From: Pararhodobacter zhoushanensis
Lineage (GTDB): Bacteria > Pseudomonadota > Alphaproteobacteria > Rhodobacterales > Rhodobacteraceae
Assembly (NCBI RefSeq): GCF_003990445.1
Contig: NZ_REEZ01000018.1
Location: 1 to 50,447 of the forward strand
Reading direction: 5' to 3'
Length of the DNA: 50,447 bases
The notes under the pieces were generated by a model that made no database searches, was not told the origin of the DNA, and worked only from the letters and a program-made list of their open reading frames with translations. Of the stretch, positions 17,556-28,717 are shown one piece after another. Position 1 is the first letter of the stretch. Each line of letters opens with the position of its first letter. The translations under genes and the position numbers were made by a program.

Positions 17556-18742
17556 TACCCGATCAGCCGCCCCGCAATCAGGTCGCCAATCGGCAGCGCC
17601 GAGGTCGCGGCAGGGGACGGCGCGTTGCAGACATGCAACATCCGCGCCGTGTCCAGAAACAGAAAGTCCTGCACCAGTTCACCCTTGGCCCCCACCGCCT
17701 GCGCGCGGATGCCCGGTGCCATCGGCAGCAGGTCGTCCAGCGTCAGCGACGGGCAATAGCGGCGGCATTCGTCCAGATACCGGCGCTTGAACAGCGAGTT
17801 GCCGATCTCGGTCAGGCCGGGGCGAAGGTTCTGCGCGATCACCCGCCAGAAGCCGGGAAAGCCCAGCATCTCGGCCGTATCGCGCAAGGACAGCGAGAAT
17901 TTCGGATACCCCTCGCGCGCAAAGCCCAGCATCGCATTCGGCCCTAGCGTCATCGCGCCGTCGATCAGCGGCGTCAGATGCACACCCAGAAACGGCAGTC
18001 CGGGTTCCGGCACCGGATAGATCATAGCCTTCGCAACCTCCGACCGCTCGGCCCTGAGCCGCCAGTATTCACCCCGAAACGGCACGATCCGGTGGCGGAT
18101 CGCCAACCCCGCCATCTTCGCTACTCGATCCGATTGCAGCCCCGCGCAGGCCACCAGCCGCCGCGCCTGCACCGTCTCGCCTGCCAGCGCCACCTCGACC
18201 CACGCGCCCTGCTCGACAATCCCCACCGGCGCCGCACTATAGCGGATCTCAGCTCCCTGCGCGGTGATCTCGTCCGCCAGCGCCGCCAGCACGCGCTTGT
18301 AGTCGACGATGGCCGCCTCGGGCACCCAGATCGCCTTGCGCCCGGCTATCGCCGGTTCGCGCTCGGCAATCTGCGGCCCTGCGACCAGTTCAGCCCTGAT
18401 CCCGTTCTCCCCCGCGCGCGCGAACAGCGCGTCCAGCCGGGGCACCTCGTCCTGGCGCGTGGCGACGATCAGCTTGCCGCGTTCGTCATAGGGAATGGCG
18501 TGCTGCTGGCAGAACTCCTTGGTCTGCGCCGCGCCCTCGCGGCAGAGCCTCGCCTTCAAACTGCCCGGTTGGTAATAGATCCCCGAATGGATCACGCCCG
18601 AGTTATGCCCGGTCTGGTGCCGCCCCAGCGCCACCTCTTTCTCCAGCACGATCAGGCTGGCCCCCGGCTGCCGCGCCAGCAGCGCCCGCGCCGTTGCCAG
18701 CCCGACAATCCCGCCGCCGATCACACAGAAATCCCAGATCAT
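17555..18742 (-). CDS. lhgO: L-2-hydroxyglutarate oxidase
   Basis: FAD-dependent membrane-associated oxidoreductase that converts L-2-hydroxyglutarate to 2-oxoglutarate and passes electrons to quinone. 395 residues; N-terminal FAD loop VIGGGIVGLATARALL (7-22), the family signature HQTGHNSGVIHSGIYYQPGS (43-62), and C-terminal IRAQAVGAKGELVQDFLF. Length matches LhgO. Its start lies 21 bases after the stop of the 502-residue GTPase gene, so it may share that transcript, though no functional link is obvious. Confidence 0.92.
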   Translation of the reverse strand: MIWDFCVIGGGIVGLATARALLARQPGASLIVLEKEVALGRHQTGHNSGVIHSGIYYQPGSLKARLCREGAAQTKEFCQQHAIPYDERGKLIVATRQDEVPRLDALFARAGENGIRAELVAGPQIAEREPAIAGRKAIWVPEAAIVDYKRVLAALADEITAQGAEIRYSAAPVGIVEQGAWVEVALAGETVQARRLVACAGLQSDRVAKMAGLAIRHRIVPFRGEYWRLRAERSEVAKAMIYPVPEPGLPFLGVHLTPLIDGAMTLGPNAMLGFAREGYPKFSLSLRDTAEMLGFPGFWRVIAQNLRPGLTEIGNSLFKRRYLDECRRYCPSLTLDDLLPMAPGIRAQAVGAKGELVQDFLFLDTARMLHVCNAPSPAATSALPIGDLIAGRLIG

Positions 18743-18763
18743 CCCGCCCCCTTGCTGCGCGGC

Positions 18764-20272
18764 TCAGCGCCGCCAGCGGCTGCCCAGCGCCTTGGCCACG
18801 GCGCTCACGCCGCGCCCGGCGCGGGCGATGTTGCCACGCAACCCCTCGCTGCGCGAGGCCTCAAGCCGCAGCCGGTTGCGCCGGGTCATGCGGGCCTCGG
18901 GCAGCACAGCGTCGATGGCGGTGTTGAGCGCGTCGATGTTCCACTCGGGCGCTTCGGCGCGGATCGGGATCACCGCGACCCCACCCATGTCGCGGGCGAT
19001 CGAGTCGGTGGCCGCGCGCAGGCGGGTCTTGTCCTCAGCCGTGAGCGTGTTCTCGGGCCGGGGCCAGCCCGGCAGCAACAGGTCCGAGGCGTTGGCGACA
19101 TGCACCACCGGCGGGTGCCGCCGCGCCGGATCGCGCGCCATCGCGGCCTGAAACGCGGCCATCAGCCCCACATCCGCCGCACGCCCCGGCCTGTTCGCCC
19201 GGTGCACCCACAGCACCAGATCGGCCGTCACCATCTGCGCCGCAATCGCCCGCGACACCTTGTCGGTGCCATCCAGCCCCGGCGTGTCGATCACCCGCAC
19301 GCCGCTGTCCAGCGCGTGCCCGGCGGCGGTGTCGGTGGTGGGGGCGGCGTCGGTTTCGGTCGCGTCCTCGCCCAGCAGCGCGTTGACCAGCGTCGATTTC
19401 CCGGCGGAAATCTGGCCGACCACGACGATCTGCACCGCCCCCTCGGGCGCGGCATCGGGCACAATCACCCGCGCGCCGTGGCGGCTGAGATCGGCCTCGC
19501 TCACCTTGAGCCGCCCCGAGAACAGATCCACCGCCGCCTGCGCCGCCTCTTCCAGCAGGATCGCCTGCGCATCGCGGCGGAATTTCTCGGTCAGGCGGTC
19601 CTGCAACCCGGTGGCCAGAACCCGCTCGGCCTCGCGCAGCAACCCGACGGCGGGATTGAGCAACAGCCGCACCCCCCGCCACGCCAGAAACCCGGTCTCC
19701 CACGCCGTCAGCGCCGCGTCCTGTTTGCGCCACAGCCAGTGCATCGTGCGCACCGAGAGCCGGTCGGAATAGGGGATACTGTCCAGCAGGAACGCCCGAT
19801 ACCGCAGCGCCACCTGATCAATCAGCAGCAGCGCCTCGGGCAGCGTGAAATCCAGCGCGCTGCGCTGACCGTTGGACATGTCGGTGGCAACTTCTTCCAC
19901 CACCGTCAGCGCCTCGGTCGGCAGAGTGGCCCACGGGATCGGCTCTTTCAGGCGGGTGTCGATGCGGGCGCGGGCACGCTCGAACGCGGCCTTTTCGGCG
20001 GGGGACCATTCTGGATCGGCCTTTGGCCCTTCCAGCTCTCGCGGCTCGCGTTCCCCGGCGACGCGGGTACGCCAGCGGGCCAGCCCGACCGCCACCCGGA
20101 AGACCGCGTAGAACCCGGCGGTGCCCAGCGCGAACCACATCAGATAGCCGTGCTCGTTCAGCCACAAAAAGCCCAGCAGCATGGAAATCGTCAACGGCAG
20201 CGCCAAAATCGCCGCCAGACCCAGCCGGTCCCAGCGCAACAACGTGTGGCGCAGGCGGTCAGTCAGCCGCAT
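18764..20272 (-). CDS. Membrane-anchored GTPase (HSR1/Era-like)
   Basis: 502 residues. Two hydrophobic segments near the N-terminus (about 18-38 and 42-65) anchor it in the inner membrane; a helical region with Arg/Glu-rich stretches (about 80-275) follows; then a G domain with G1 GQISAGKST (286-294), switch threonines (308-314), G3 DTPG (329-332) and G4-like NASD (394-397). The basic C-terminus ends SRWRR. The start overlaps the end of the upstream GTPase gene by 14 bases, so the two are translationally coupled. The role is unknown; related proteins are annotated as 50S ribosome-binding or dynamin-like GTPases, without direct evidence here. Confidence 0.82.
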   Translation of the reverse strand: MRLTDRLRHTLLRWDRLGLAAILALPLTISMLLGFLWLNEHGYLMWFALGTAGFYAVFRVAVGLARWRTRVAGEREPRELEGPKADPEWSPAEKAAFERARARIDTRLKEPIPWATLPTEALTVVEEVATDMSNGQRSALDFTLPEALLLIDQVALRYRAFLLDSIPYSDRLSVRTMHWLWRKQDAALTAWETGFLAWRGVRLLLNPAVGLLREAERVLATGLQDRLTEKFRRDAQAILLEEAAQAAVDLFSGRLKVSEADLSRHGARVIVPDAAPEGAVQIVVVGQISAGKSTLVNALLGEDATETDAAPTTDTAAGHALDSGVRVIDTPGLDGTDKVSRAIAAQMVTADLVLWVHRANRPGRAADVGLMAAFQAAMARDPARRHPPVVHVANASDLLLPGWPRPENTLTAEDKTRLRAATDSIARDMGGVAVIPIRAEAPEWNIDALNTAIDAVLPEARMTRRNRLRLEASRSEGLRGNIARAGRGVSAVAKALGSRWRR

Positions 20273-21251
20273 GTTTCGCGCCTTTCAGCGCCTGATCATA
20301 GAGGCTGCGCAAGGTCGCGCTGTCCGGTGCCGCCCCCCGCGACAGCCCGTGGAGCCACGCCGAAGCCGCGCGGCCCAGCGCATAGGTCGTGGCAAAACTG
20401 GTGCCTGCCGCCGCAGCAGCGCCCAGCGTCTGGCCAAAACCCGGGATCAGCTTGGCCCCCTGCCGCAGCGCCATGCCCGTGGCCATGCGCACCAGCGCGC
20501 CGGTGCCAAGGGCCGAGGCCAACAGACCCATCCGCGCCGGTGTCAACTCGACGTCATATTTCCGCGCCAGAGCATGCAGCATCGCGCCCTGCGCTGCGGG
20601 CACGGTGGCAAGGCCAGTCAGCGGCACCACGTCCGACGCCCCCGCCATCGCCGCATAGCGCAGCACCAGTGGGCGGTTCTTCGCAAAGGCGCGCGCCTCC
20701 TCGGCCCGGCGCAGGATAGACGCGGCGCGGGGCATGAAGCTGTCGAGCGCATCAAGCAGCGCCTCGATACCCACCACCAGACCGTCAGCGGGCAGCGCCA
20801 TGGTCACGCTGGGAAACTCGCGCCCGATCATCGAGGTGACATGCGCACGGGCGCGCACCTGCGCCCCCGTCTCCGTCACCAGATCGGCCCCGGTAAAGAC
20901 CAGCAGCACCGGCAGACTGGTATCGCGCAGCACCGCTACCACCGGCGCCTGCACGGGATCATCCAGCCGGATCACCGCCAGTATAGCCTGCGCCGTCTTG
21001 CCCGCCTGCTCCAGATCCGGCGTGGCGTCATAGCCCGTCTCGCCCAGACCTCGCGTGTCCAGAAAGCGCACGGCGGCGGCTTGCGGCGGGAAGTCATGGA
21101 CCGCCGCGCCGCGCGTGCCCGGCTCGAACCCGTTGCCGACCTCACCCGCCCCCGTCAGGGCGCGCACCAGCGAGGTCTTGCCTGCGCCGGTCTTGCCCAG
21201 AAGCCAGATCACCGGCACGGCCGGCTCAAGGTTGCGCTGCGTCTCGGTCAC
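20259..21251 (-). CDS. GTPase with C-terminal DUF697-like domain
   Basis: 330 residues. G1 GKTGAGKTS (19-27), G3-like DTRG (65-68, with Arg replacing Pro), G4-like TGAD (120-123), followed by a helical hydrophobic C-terminal domain (about 215-315) rich in Gly/Ala and resembling DUF697 (YcjF-type). It probably binds GTP and associates with the membrane through that domain. It is the upstream member of a coupled pair with the 502-residue GTPase. Function is unknown; heterodimerisation with its neighbour is my inference from the overlap. Confidence 0.8.
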   Translation of the reverse strand: MTETQRNLEPAVPVIWLLGKTGAGKTSLVRALTGAGEVGNGFEPGTRGAAVHDFPPQAAAVRFLDTRGLGETGYDATPDLEQAGKTAQAILAVIRLDDPVQAPVVAVLRDTSLPVLLVFTGADLVTETGAQVRARAHVTSMIGREFPSVTMALPADGLVVGIEALLDALDSFMPRAASILRRAEEARAFAKNRPLVLRYAAMAGASDVVPLTGLATVPAAQGAMLHALARKYDVELTPARMGLLASALGTGALVRMATGMALRQGAKLIPGFGQTLGAAAAAGTSFATTYALGRAASAWLHGLSRGAAPDSATLRSLYDQALKGAKHAAD

Positions 21252-21313
21252 GGGTTGCCCTCTTGCGATACATCCTCTTCAGGTAGGATCCCCCGGCCCC
21301 GGATGCAATCACC

Positions 21314-22246
21314 TCAGCGGTTCAGCACCAGATCAACCAGTTCGCTGCGGTCGGGATGCAGGTCATCATCGGCGACCATCAGCAAGCGGGTACGACCGTT
21401 CCAGTCGCGGAAGACACTCAAGCCTTCAAGATTGCCGAACTGGCCGTACTCCGAGCGCATCACCACCTGCGGCTCGCTGATCGCGCGGCCCCGGATGGCA
21501 AAGCGGCGAACCTGACTGCGAAAGCCCCGCGCGCCGTATTCGCGCTCAAGGACATAAATCTGGCCATCAGGGCCGAAGTCAGCGCCGACCGGCAGGAACG
21601 CGCCATCCTCGGGCAGACGGAACGAGCCATCCCAGAGACCGGCGCGCAGCCGGTAGGACGGAAAGCCATAGGTCGCGCGCGCCGGACGCTCGGGGATCGC
21701 ATAGATCGCCCCGTCACCGGCAATCGCCAGCGCTTCCAGCCCACGCCCGGCCCGCAGGCGCGAAAAGTCGCGGTGTGCGCCCAGATCCTCGCCCGGACCG
21801 CCAAGGCGGCGATAGCGCAACACCCGGTTGTGCTGTTCGAAAGACACATAAATCGAGCCATCCGGCCCGATGGTGATCCCTTCCGAATCGTGCAGCGAGC
21901 CGGTCAGCGGGCGGTTCTGATCGTCGTTCAGAACGGCGACCTGACGCAGCTGAAACCCGGTGATCTGCTGGCCATAGCCGCGTTGCAACCGGCCCGTGGC
22001 GATAAAGCCGTGGTCGGACAGCAGGTAGATATCCACGCCGTCACGCGTCGCGATCCCCGAAAAGTCGTTGATGCCCCCCGACATCAACGGCAGGGAGTAG
22101 CGCGCAACGACCTGAACAGGCGGGATATTCGTCGCCGGGTGTTGAACGACCCCGGCGAAATAGGTGGCGGGTTGGGCACTTGCGGCAGCGGGCAGCAACG
22201 CGGCAAGGGCCAGGAGAGTAGCGATTAATGATTTGGCAGCATTCAT
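21314..22246 (-). CDS. Esterase-like activity of phytase family protein (secreted)
   Basis: 310 residues with a signal peptide (MNAAKSLIATLLALAALLPA then AASAQ). The remainder is a beta-propeller-like fold with blades marked by DGVDIYLLSDHG, DSEGITIGPDGSIYVSFE, RGLEALAIAGDGAIYAIPE and FGPDGQIYVLERE; the family (PF13449) is named for distant similarity to phytases and its true substrate is uncertain. The start ATG at 22246 overlaps the mepA stop (ATGA). An in-frame extension to 22390 is antisense to nothing useful and lies inside mepA, so it is rejected. Confidence 0.86.
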   Translation of the reverse strand: MNAAKSLIATLLALAALLPAAASAQPATYFAGVVQHPATNIPPVQVVARYSLPLMSGGINDFSGIATRDGVDIYLLSDHGFIATGRLQRGYGQQITGFQLRQVAVLNDDQNRPLTGSLHDSEGITIGPDGSIYVSFEQHNRVLRYRRLGGPGEDLGAHRDFSRLRAGRGLEALAIAGDGAIYAIPERPARATYGFPSYRLRAGLWDGSFRLPEDGAFLPVGADFGPDGQIYVLEREYGARGFRSQVRRFAIRGRAISEPQVVMRSEYGQFGNLEGLSVFRDWNGRTRLLMVADDDLHPDRSELVDLVLNR

Positions 22247-23163
22247 CGTTGTACAACTTCCGAACATTGGCGTGGGAGGTCGGCCATAATAAACTCGCGC
22301 GGGTGGCGACGCCGGGGCGGTGCCGGTTCCGTTGGTTGCGCGGGACGACCCGTGGTGCGCGGTGGGTTCAGGTAGTCGGTCACCCACCATCTCAGGCTGT
22401 CATCGCAGCCATTGCCGCCGTTTGAGAGCTCGGCCACGGTCGGGCTTTGCGTCTCGCAGTGCGGAGATCCGGCTGGGCAGCGCAGCCGGACATGGAAATG
22501 ATAATTATGCCCCGCAATGGGGCGAATACGTTGCAGCCACGCCGTATCCTCGGGCGTGGCGGTGCGGCACATCTCGATCTTGACCGCCGCCGCGACAAAC
22601 ACGCGATCCACGCGCAGATCGCTGGCCGCAGCGCGCAACAGGGCGGCGTGGCGCGGGGTCCAGTGGCTGGTCAGCCCGCGCTGATCCTCGGTCCGAACCG
22701 ACACCGAGCTGATGTTCTCGCGCTCGCTCCGGCTCAGCGTCAGGCTTTCGGGCGGCAGCATCCAGATATCAGCGTCCAGCCCCATCTGGTGGCTGGCATG
22801 GCCCGAGGTCATCGGCCCGCCACGCGGCTGGCTGATGTCGCCGACATAAAGCCCCCGCCAGCCGATCTGCACCGCCTGACGGCTCAGCCCCTCAATGAAA
22901 TCAATCATCTGGGGGTGGCCCCAGTTGCGATTGCGCGACAGGCGCATCGCCTGCCAGGTCGGTCCAGTTTCCGGCAGTTGCACCAGCCCGTCGGCACAGC
23001 CACGCGCGTATGAGCCATAGGTCTGGGCAGGTTCGCTGGTCCCGCGCGACGCGGCGCCGAACAGCTGGTTGGCCAGCGACTGGCTGAGGGCCGAATCGAC
23101 AACCGTCGTGCTCGCGCAGGCCGCCAGAACCAAGCCACCCAGAACCAGACCCAGTTTCTTCAT
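22243..23163 (-). CDS. mepA: Penicillin-insensitive murein endopeptidase
   Basis: Periplasmic metallo-endopeptidase (LAS family, M74) that cuts D-alanyl-meso-diaminopimelyl cross-links in peptidoglycan. 306 residues with a lipoprotein-like signal (VLGGLVLAACAS, cysteine at a lipobox). Zinc ligands are in TSGHASHQMGLDADIWM and GHNYHFHVRLRCP. The C-terminus ends in a Pro/Arg-rich tail. It overlaps the MFS gene upstream and the esterase gene downstream by four bases each, so all three form one operon. Confidence 0.93.
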   Translation of the reverse strand: MKKLGLVLGGLVLAACASTTVVDSALSQSLANQLFGAASRGTSEPAQTYGSYARGCADGLVQLPETGPTWQAMRLSRNRNWGHPQMIDFIEGLSRQAVQIGWRGLYVGDISQPRGGPMTSGHASHQMGLDADIWMLPPESLTLSRSERENISSVSVRTEDQRGLTSHWTPRHAALLRAAASDLRVDRVFVAAAVKIEMCRTATPEDTAWLQRIRPIAGHNYHFHVRLRCPAGSPHCETQSPTVAELSNGGNGCDDSLRWWVTDYLNPPRTTGRPAQPTEPAPPRRRHPREFIMADLPRQCSEVVQR

Positions 23164-24506
23164 GCCAACACCCTCTTCGAGCCTTCAGGATTAACAAACA
23201 TCAGCAAAATCAGCCCGATACAGAACAGCGCCGCCACCGGCAGAATGCCGTATTGCTGGCTGCCCGTGATGTCGGTGACGATGCCGATCGACAGCGGTGC
23301 CAGAAAGGCGGTGGCCTTGCCCGAGAGTGCATACAGGCCAAAACCCTCGGTCATCTTTTCTTCATCTCCTTGGCGCACCATCATCGTGCGGCTGGCCGAT
23401 TGCAGCGAGCCACCACCAGCGCCAATGATCGCGCCCAGGATGTAAAAGGAGATATCCGGCAGGTTCGACTCAGGCCCGACAGCGATGCCAAAGACCGAGG
23501 TGCGCGAGACAAACACAATCGCCAACGCGACCACCGCCAATACAATCACGTTGAACATGATCACCGGTTTCGGACCCCAGCGGCTGTCCGCCTTGCCGCC
23601 GAGCCACGCGAACAGCGCGCCGGTCGTCGCGGCCAGTATGCCGAAGATGCCGACGCTCACCACGCTCCAGCCGAGCACACCGGCGGCATAGATGCCGCCA
23701 AAGGTGTAAACGCCGTTGAGCGCGTCACGGTAAAGCATCGAGGATCCCAAAAAGGCAAACAGGCTGCGGTTCTTGGGCAAACTCGCCAACGTCGTCTTAA
23801 GTTCCGGCCAAGCGCCAGAAATCGCCGCGCCAATGCTGACCGCGCCGGGTTTCTTGGGCTCACGCACCCACAGAAAGAACGGGATCATGAACACGATATA
23901 CCAGATCGCCGTCAGCGGCCCGACCGAGCGCGTGCCTTCGCGCGCTGCGGCATCCAGACCGAAGATCGGATCAATGCCGATCAGCGTCTTGCCGGTGTCC
24001 CCCTCGGCCAGCAGTGTCAGCATCAGGATCAGGCTGATCAGCCCGCCGACATAGCCCCACGCCCAGCCCGAGCCTGACACCTTGCCCAATTCCTCACGCG
24101 GAGCGAGGTCGGGCAGCATGGCGTTGGTGAAGATCGTGGCGAACTCCATGCCCACCAGACCAATGCAGAAGAACAGCATCACCTGCCAGATGTTGAAGCT
24201 GTCGGGCGCGGAAAACCACACGCCCCAGGCCCCGATCACATAGAGGATGGAGAAGAACCAGATAAACCCCATCCGGCGCCCGCTCTTGTCCGCGATCGCC
24301 CCCAGCAGGGGTGCCAGCAGGGCCAGCAGGATCCCGGCAAAGCCGATTCCATAGCCCCAGATGGTCTGCGCGCGAGAGCCGTCACCGACGACCCCGACCA
24401 CATATGGACCGAAGATGAAGGTGATCAGCAAAGTGTTGTAGGGTTGGCTGGCCCAATCGAACCACCACCAGCCCCAGATTCGTTTCTGGGCCGCAGACTG
24501 CGCCAT
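23160..24506 (-). CDS. UMF1-family MFS transporter
   Basis: 448 residues, about twelve helices, beginning QKRIWGWWWFDWASQPYNTL, the hallmark of the UMF1/Atg22-like branch of the major facilitator superfamily. Typical loops include IADKSGRRMGFIW after helix 3 and SGSGWAWGYVGGL in the middle. The substrate in bacteria is not established; Atg22 in yeast exports amino acids from the vacuole. First gene of an operon with mepA and the esterase gene, which could mean export or recycling of wall fragments, but this is speculative. Confidence 0.87.
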   Translation of the reverse strand: MAQSAAQKRIWGWWWFDWASQPYNTLLITFIFGPYVVGVVGDGSRAQTIWGYGIGFAGILLALLAPLLGAIADKSGRRMGFIWFFSILYVIGAWGVWFSAPDSFNIWQVMLFFCIGLVGMEFATIFTNAMLPDLAPREELGKVSGSGWAWGYVGGLISLILMLTLLAEGDTGKTLIGIDPIFGLDAAAREGTRSVGPLTAIWYIVFMIPFFLWVREPKKPGAVSIGAAISGAWPELKTTLASLPKNRSLFAFLGSSMLYRDALNGVYTFGGIYAAGVLGWSVVSVGIFGILAATTGALFAWLGGKADSRWGPKPVIMFNVIVLAVVALAIVFVSRTSVFGIAVGPESNLPDISFYILGAIIGAGGGSLQSASRTMMVRQGDEEKMTEGFGLYALSGKATAFLAPLSIGIVTDITGSQQYGILPVAALFCIGLILLMFVNPEGSKRVLA

Positions 24507-24624
24507 AAATTCATGCCCCCCCGAGCTATGGGCCGATCAAGAACCCAAGCCGGGGATTCGGGCAAGTCACGAATCTATAACGATTTTCACCTGTGGCCGA
24601 TTCAGCCCAGACTCTCTGGCCGAC

Positions 24625-26940
<2,316 letters not shown>

Positions 26941-27055
26941 GGGAGGGGCCTTTCAACGGGGAACAGGCGGCGAACTTAGCCGCGCGGGGGCGCAACCGAA
27001 ACCCCTCTCGCGCGGGGACTGGCGGCCTGCCGCCCGGCTGGGCTATGAACTTTGC

Positions 27056-27559
27056 ATGATCACCCGCACGCATACCAAGGGCGACGCGCCCTCGACCGCC
27101 GTCTACTCGCCCTGCCAGAAATTTCGCTACACGCTGACCCGGACGTGGGAGTCGCAAGGGCGGCGTGTGCTCTTTGTCATGCTCAACCCCTCGACCGCGA
27201 CCGAGGTGCAGAACGACCCTACCGTCGAGCGCTGCGAACGCCGCGCGCGGGCGCTCGGGTTCGGCGCGTTCCGGGTGTGCAACATCTTCGCCTACCGCGC
27301 AACGGACCCGAAAGTGATGCGCGCGCAGGACGATCCCATCGGCCCGGGCAATGACGCTGCCATCGCTGAAAGCGCCGCTTGGGCGGATACGGTCGTCTGC
27401 GCCTGGGGCACCCACGGCGCCCATCTGGCGCGCGGCGCTCAGGTGGAGGCGCTGCTGCGGGGGACCGGCAAGCCGCTCTGGCACCTGGGCCTCAGCCTTG
27501 CGGGGCATCCCAAGCATCCGCTCTACATCAGCTATTCTCACCAGCCGGAACCCTGGTGA
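27056..27559 (+). CDS. DUF1643 domain protein
   Basis: 167 residues with the DUF1643 pattern: YSPCQKFRYTLTRTW, VLFVMLNPSTATEVQNDPTV near residues 45-64, CERRARALGFGAFRVCNIFA and VCAWGTHG. The family is small and uncharacterised, proposed to be enzymes because of conserved Asn/Asp/Arg residues. The start at 27056 is the only ATG before the conserved part; the upstream frame is Arg-rich and antisense to the tex start. It stands alone between tex and the palindromic element. Confidence 0.86.
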   Translation: MITRTHTKGDAPSTAVYSPCQKFRYTLTRTWESQGRRVLFVMLNPSTATEVQNDPTVERCERRARALGFGAFRVCNIFAYRATDPKVMRAQDDPIGPGNDAAIAESAAWADTVVCAWGTHGAHLARGAQVEALLRGTGKPLWHLGLSLAGHPKHPLYISYSHQPEPW

Positions 27560-27563
27560 CACG

Positions 27564-27765
27564 CCGGGCGACCGGGGGGCTGCTCGCCCCCCGGACCCCC
27601 TCGCCAAAGGGGGAGCACGCTCCCCCTTTGGAAACCCCCGTGGATATTTGACGCATAAAGTTGGGCCTTAACGATCCGTTAACCCTGCAACTTTATGCCC
27701 TAAATATCCTGGGGGGTGAATTGGCCGTCAGGCCAAGAGGGGGGCGACGCCCCCCTTGCCCGGTC
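27564..27765. repeat. Composite palindromic intergenic element, copy B
   Basis: Same plan as copy A: G6/C6 hairpin (27573-27592), a second hairpin built on AAAGGGGGAG/CTCCCCCTTT (27606-27629), then GGATATTT (27642-27649), GCATAAAGTT (27653-27662), TTAAC and GTTAA at the centre, AACTTTATGC (27689-27698), AAATATCC (27702-27709), GGGGGGTGAA, a TTGGCC/GGCCAA hairpin and a final G6/C6 hairpin. It lies between the convergent stops of the DUF1643 gene and cobO. The inner arms differ from copy A but still pair with each other. Confidence 0.82.
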
Positions 27766-27784
27766 GCCCACAGGGCGAAAAACT

Positions 27785-28405
27785 TCAGAATTCAACGCCC
27801 GCCTGCGCCTTGATCCCGGCGCGGAAGGGATGTTTGACCACCGCCATCTCCGTCACCAGATCGGCGATCTCGGTCAGCTCGGGTTTCGCGTTGCGCCCGG
27901 TCAGCACGACATGGGTCATGAACGGCTTTTCGTCGCGCAGGAACGCCACCACCTCGGCCAGATCCAGATACTCATACCGCAGCGCGATGTTGATCTCGTC
28001 CAGCAGCACCATCTGCACCGACGGGTCGCGGATCAGCTCTTTCGCCTTTTCCCACCCGCGCTGAGCGGCTGCGATGTCGCGGGCCTTATCCTGGGTTTCC
28101 CAGGTGAAGCCCTCACCCATCGCATAAAACTGGCACAAATCGCCGAAATGTTCGGTCAGCAGCCGCCGCTCGCCGGTATCCCACGCGCCCTTGATGAACT
28201 GCACCACCGCGCAAGGCATCCCATGCGCGATAGAGCGCAGGATCATGCCGAACCCTGACGAAGATTTCCCCTTGCCCGGGCCCGTATGCACGATGATCAA
28301 GCCTTTCTCGCCCTGCCGGTCCTCGCTCATCCGGTCGCGCGCCGCCTTGATCTTTTGCATCTTCGCCTTGTGCTTATCGGCCTCGCCGTCGCCCTCGCTG
28401 TTCAT
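27785..28405 (-). CDS. cobO: Cob(I)yrinic acid a,c-diamide adenosyltransferase
   Basis: Transfers the 5'-deoxyadenosyl group of ATP to the reduced cobalt of the corrin, after cobalt insertion in aerobic B12 synthesis. 206 residues with the modified P-loop HTGPGKGKSSSGFGM (about 40-54), the internal VVQFIKGAWDTGER and the Walker-B-like VLLDEINIALRYEYL; ends GIKAQAGVEF. The start at 28405 is preceded by AAGGAAG eight bases away; the longer frame extends into the riboswitch and is rejected. It diverges from the riboswitch-controlled cob operon. Confidence 0.95.
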   Translation of the reverse strand: MNSEGDGEADKHKAKMQKIKAARDRMSEDRQGEKGLIIVHTGPGKGKSSSGFGMILRSIAHGMPCAVVQFIKGAWDTGERRLLTEHFGDLCQFYAMGEGFTWETQDKARDIAAAQRGWEKAKELIRDPSVQMVLLDEINIALRYEYLDLAEVVAFLRDEKPFMTHVVLTGRNAKPELTEIADLVTEMAVVKHPFRAGIKAQAGVEF

Positions 28406-28457
28406 CCGGTCGCTTCCTTGCTTGACTCGATTGTCCCCGCAGCGCATGTCCAGCGGG

Positions 28458-28640
28458 CTGGTGCCTGTCATCTGACAGGTGAAAAGGGAATGCGTCCGGG
28501 GGGTCAACCCCAAAGCGCAGCCGCCCCCGCGACCGTGACCGAAGAGGTTGCCCAATGCCACTGGCCTTTGCGCCGGGAAGGCGGGCCGCCACCGGGGGGC
28601 AACCCCTGAGCTTCGCAAGCCGGGAGACCTGCCAGCCCTG
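28458..28640 (+). ncRNA. Cobalamin (AdoCbl) riboswitch 1
   Basis: Contains the conserved blocks of the cobalamin riboswitch in order: GGTGCC...GAAAAGGGAA, AGCCGCCCCCGCGACCGT (near 28517-28535), GCCACTGG, GGGAAGGCGG, and the B12 box AAGCCGGGAGACCTGCC at 28617-28632. It precedes DUF1636-cobW-cobN-cobG-cobH-cobI-cobJ and should lower their expression when cobalamin is abundant. No T-tract terminator follows; CTCC (28690-28693) could pair with the GGAG Shine-Dalgarno at 28710-28713, suggesting translational control, which is my inference. Confidence 0.93.
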
Positions 28641-28717
28641 ACGATACCAGCCGGACGGGGTGTTCTGGCGACGGGTTCGGCATGTCAGCCTCCCCGCTTA
28701 CCCCGCAAAGGAGCATG

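Noticed and set aside
17978-20719. 913-codon plus-strand open frame
   Set aside because: Antisense to lhgO and the GTPases, which have clear motifs on the other strand.
27766-27784. Separate riboswitch or leader for the cobO strand
   Set aside because: No conserved B12 box on the minus strand near cobO; both aptamers read on the plus strand only.
28406-28618. N-terminal extension of cobO into the riboswitch region
   Set aside because: The extension encodes the complement of the aptamer; a good Shine-Dalgarno precedes 28405.
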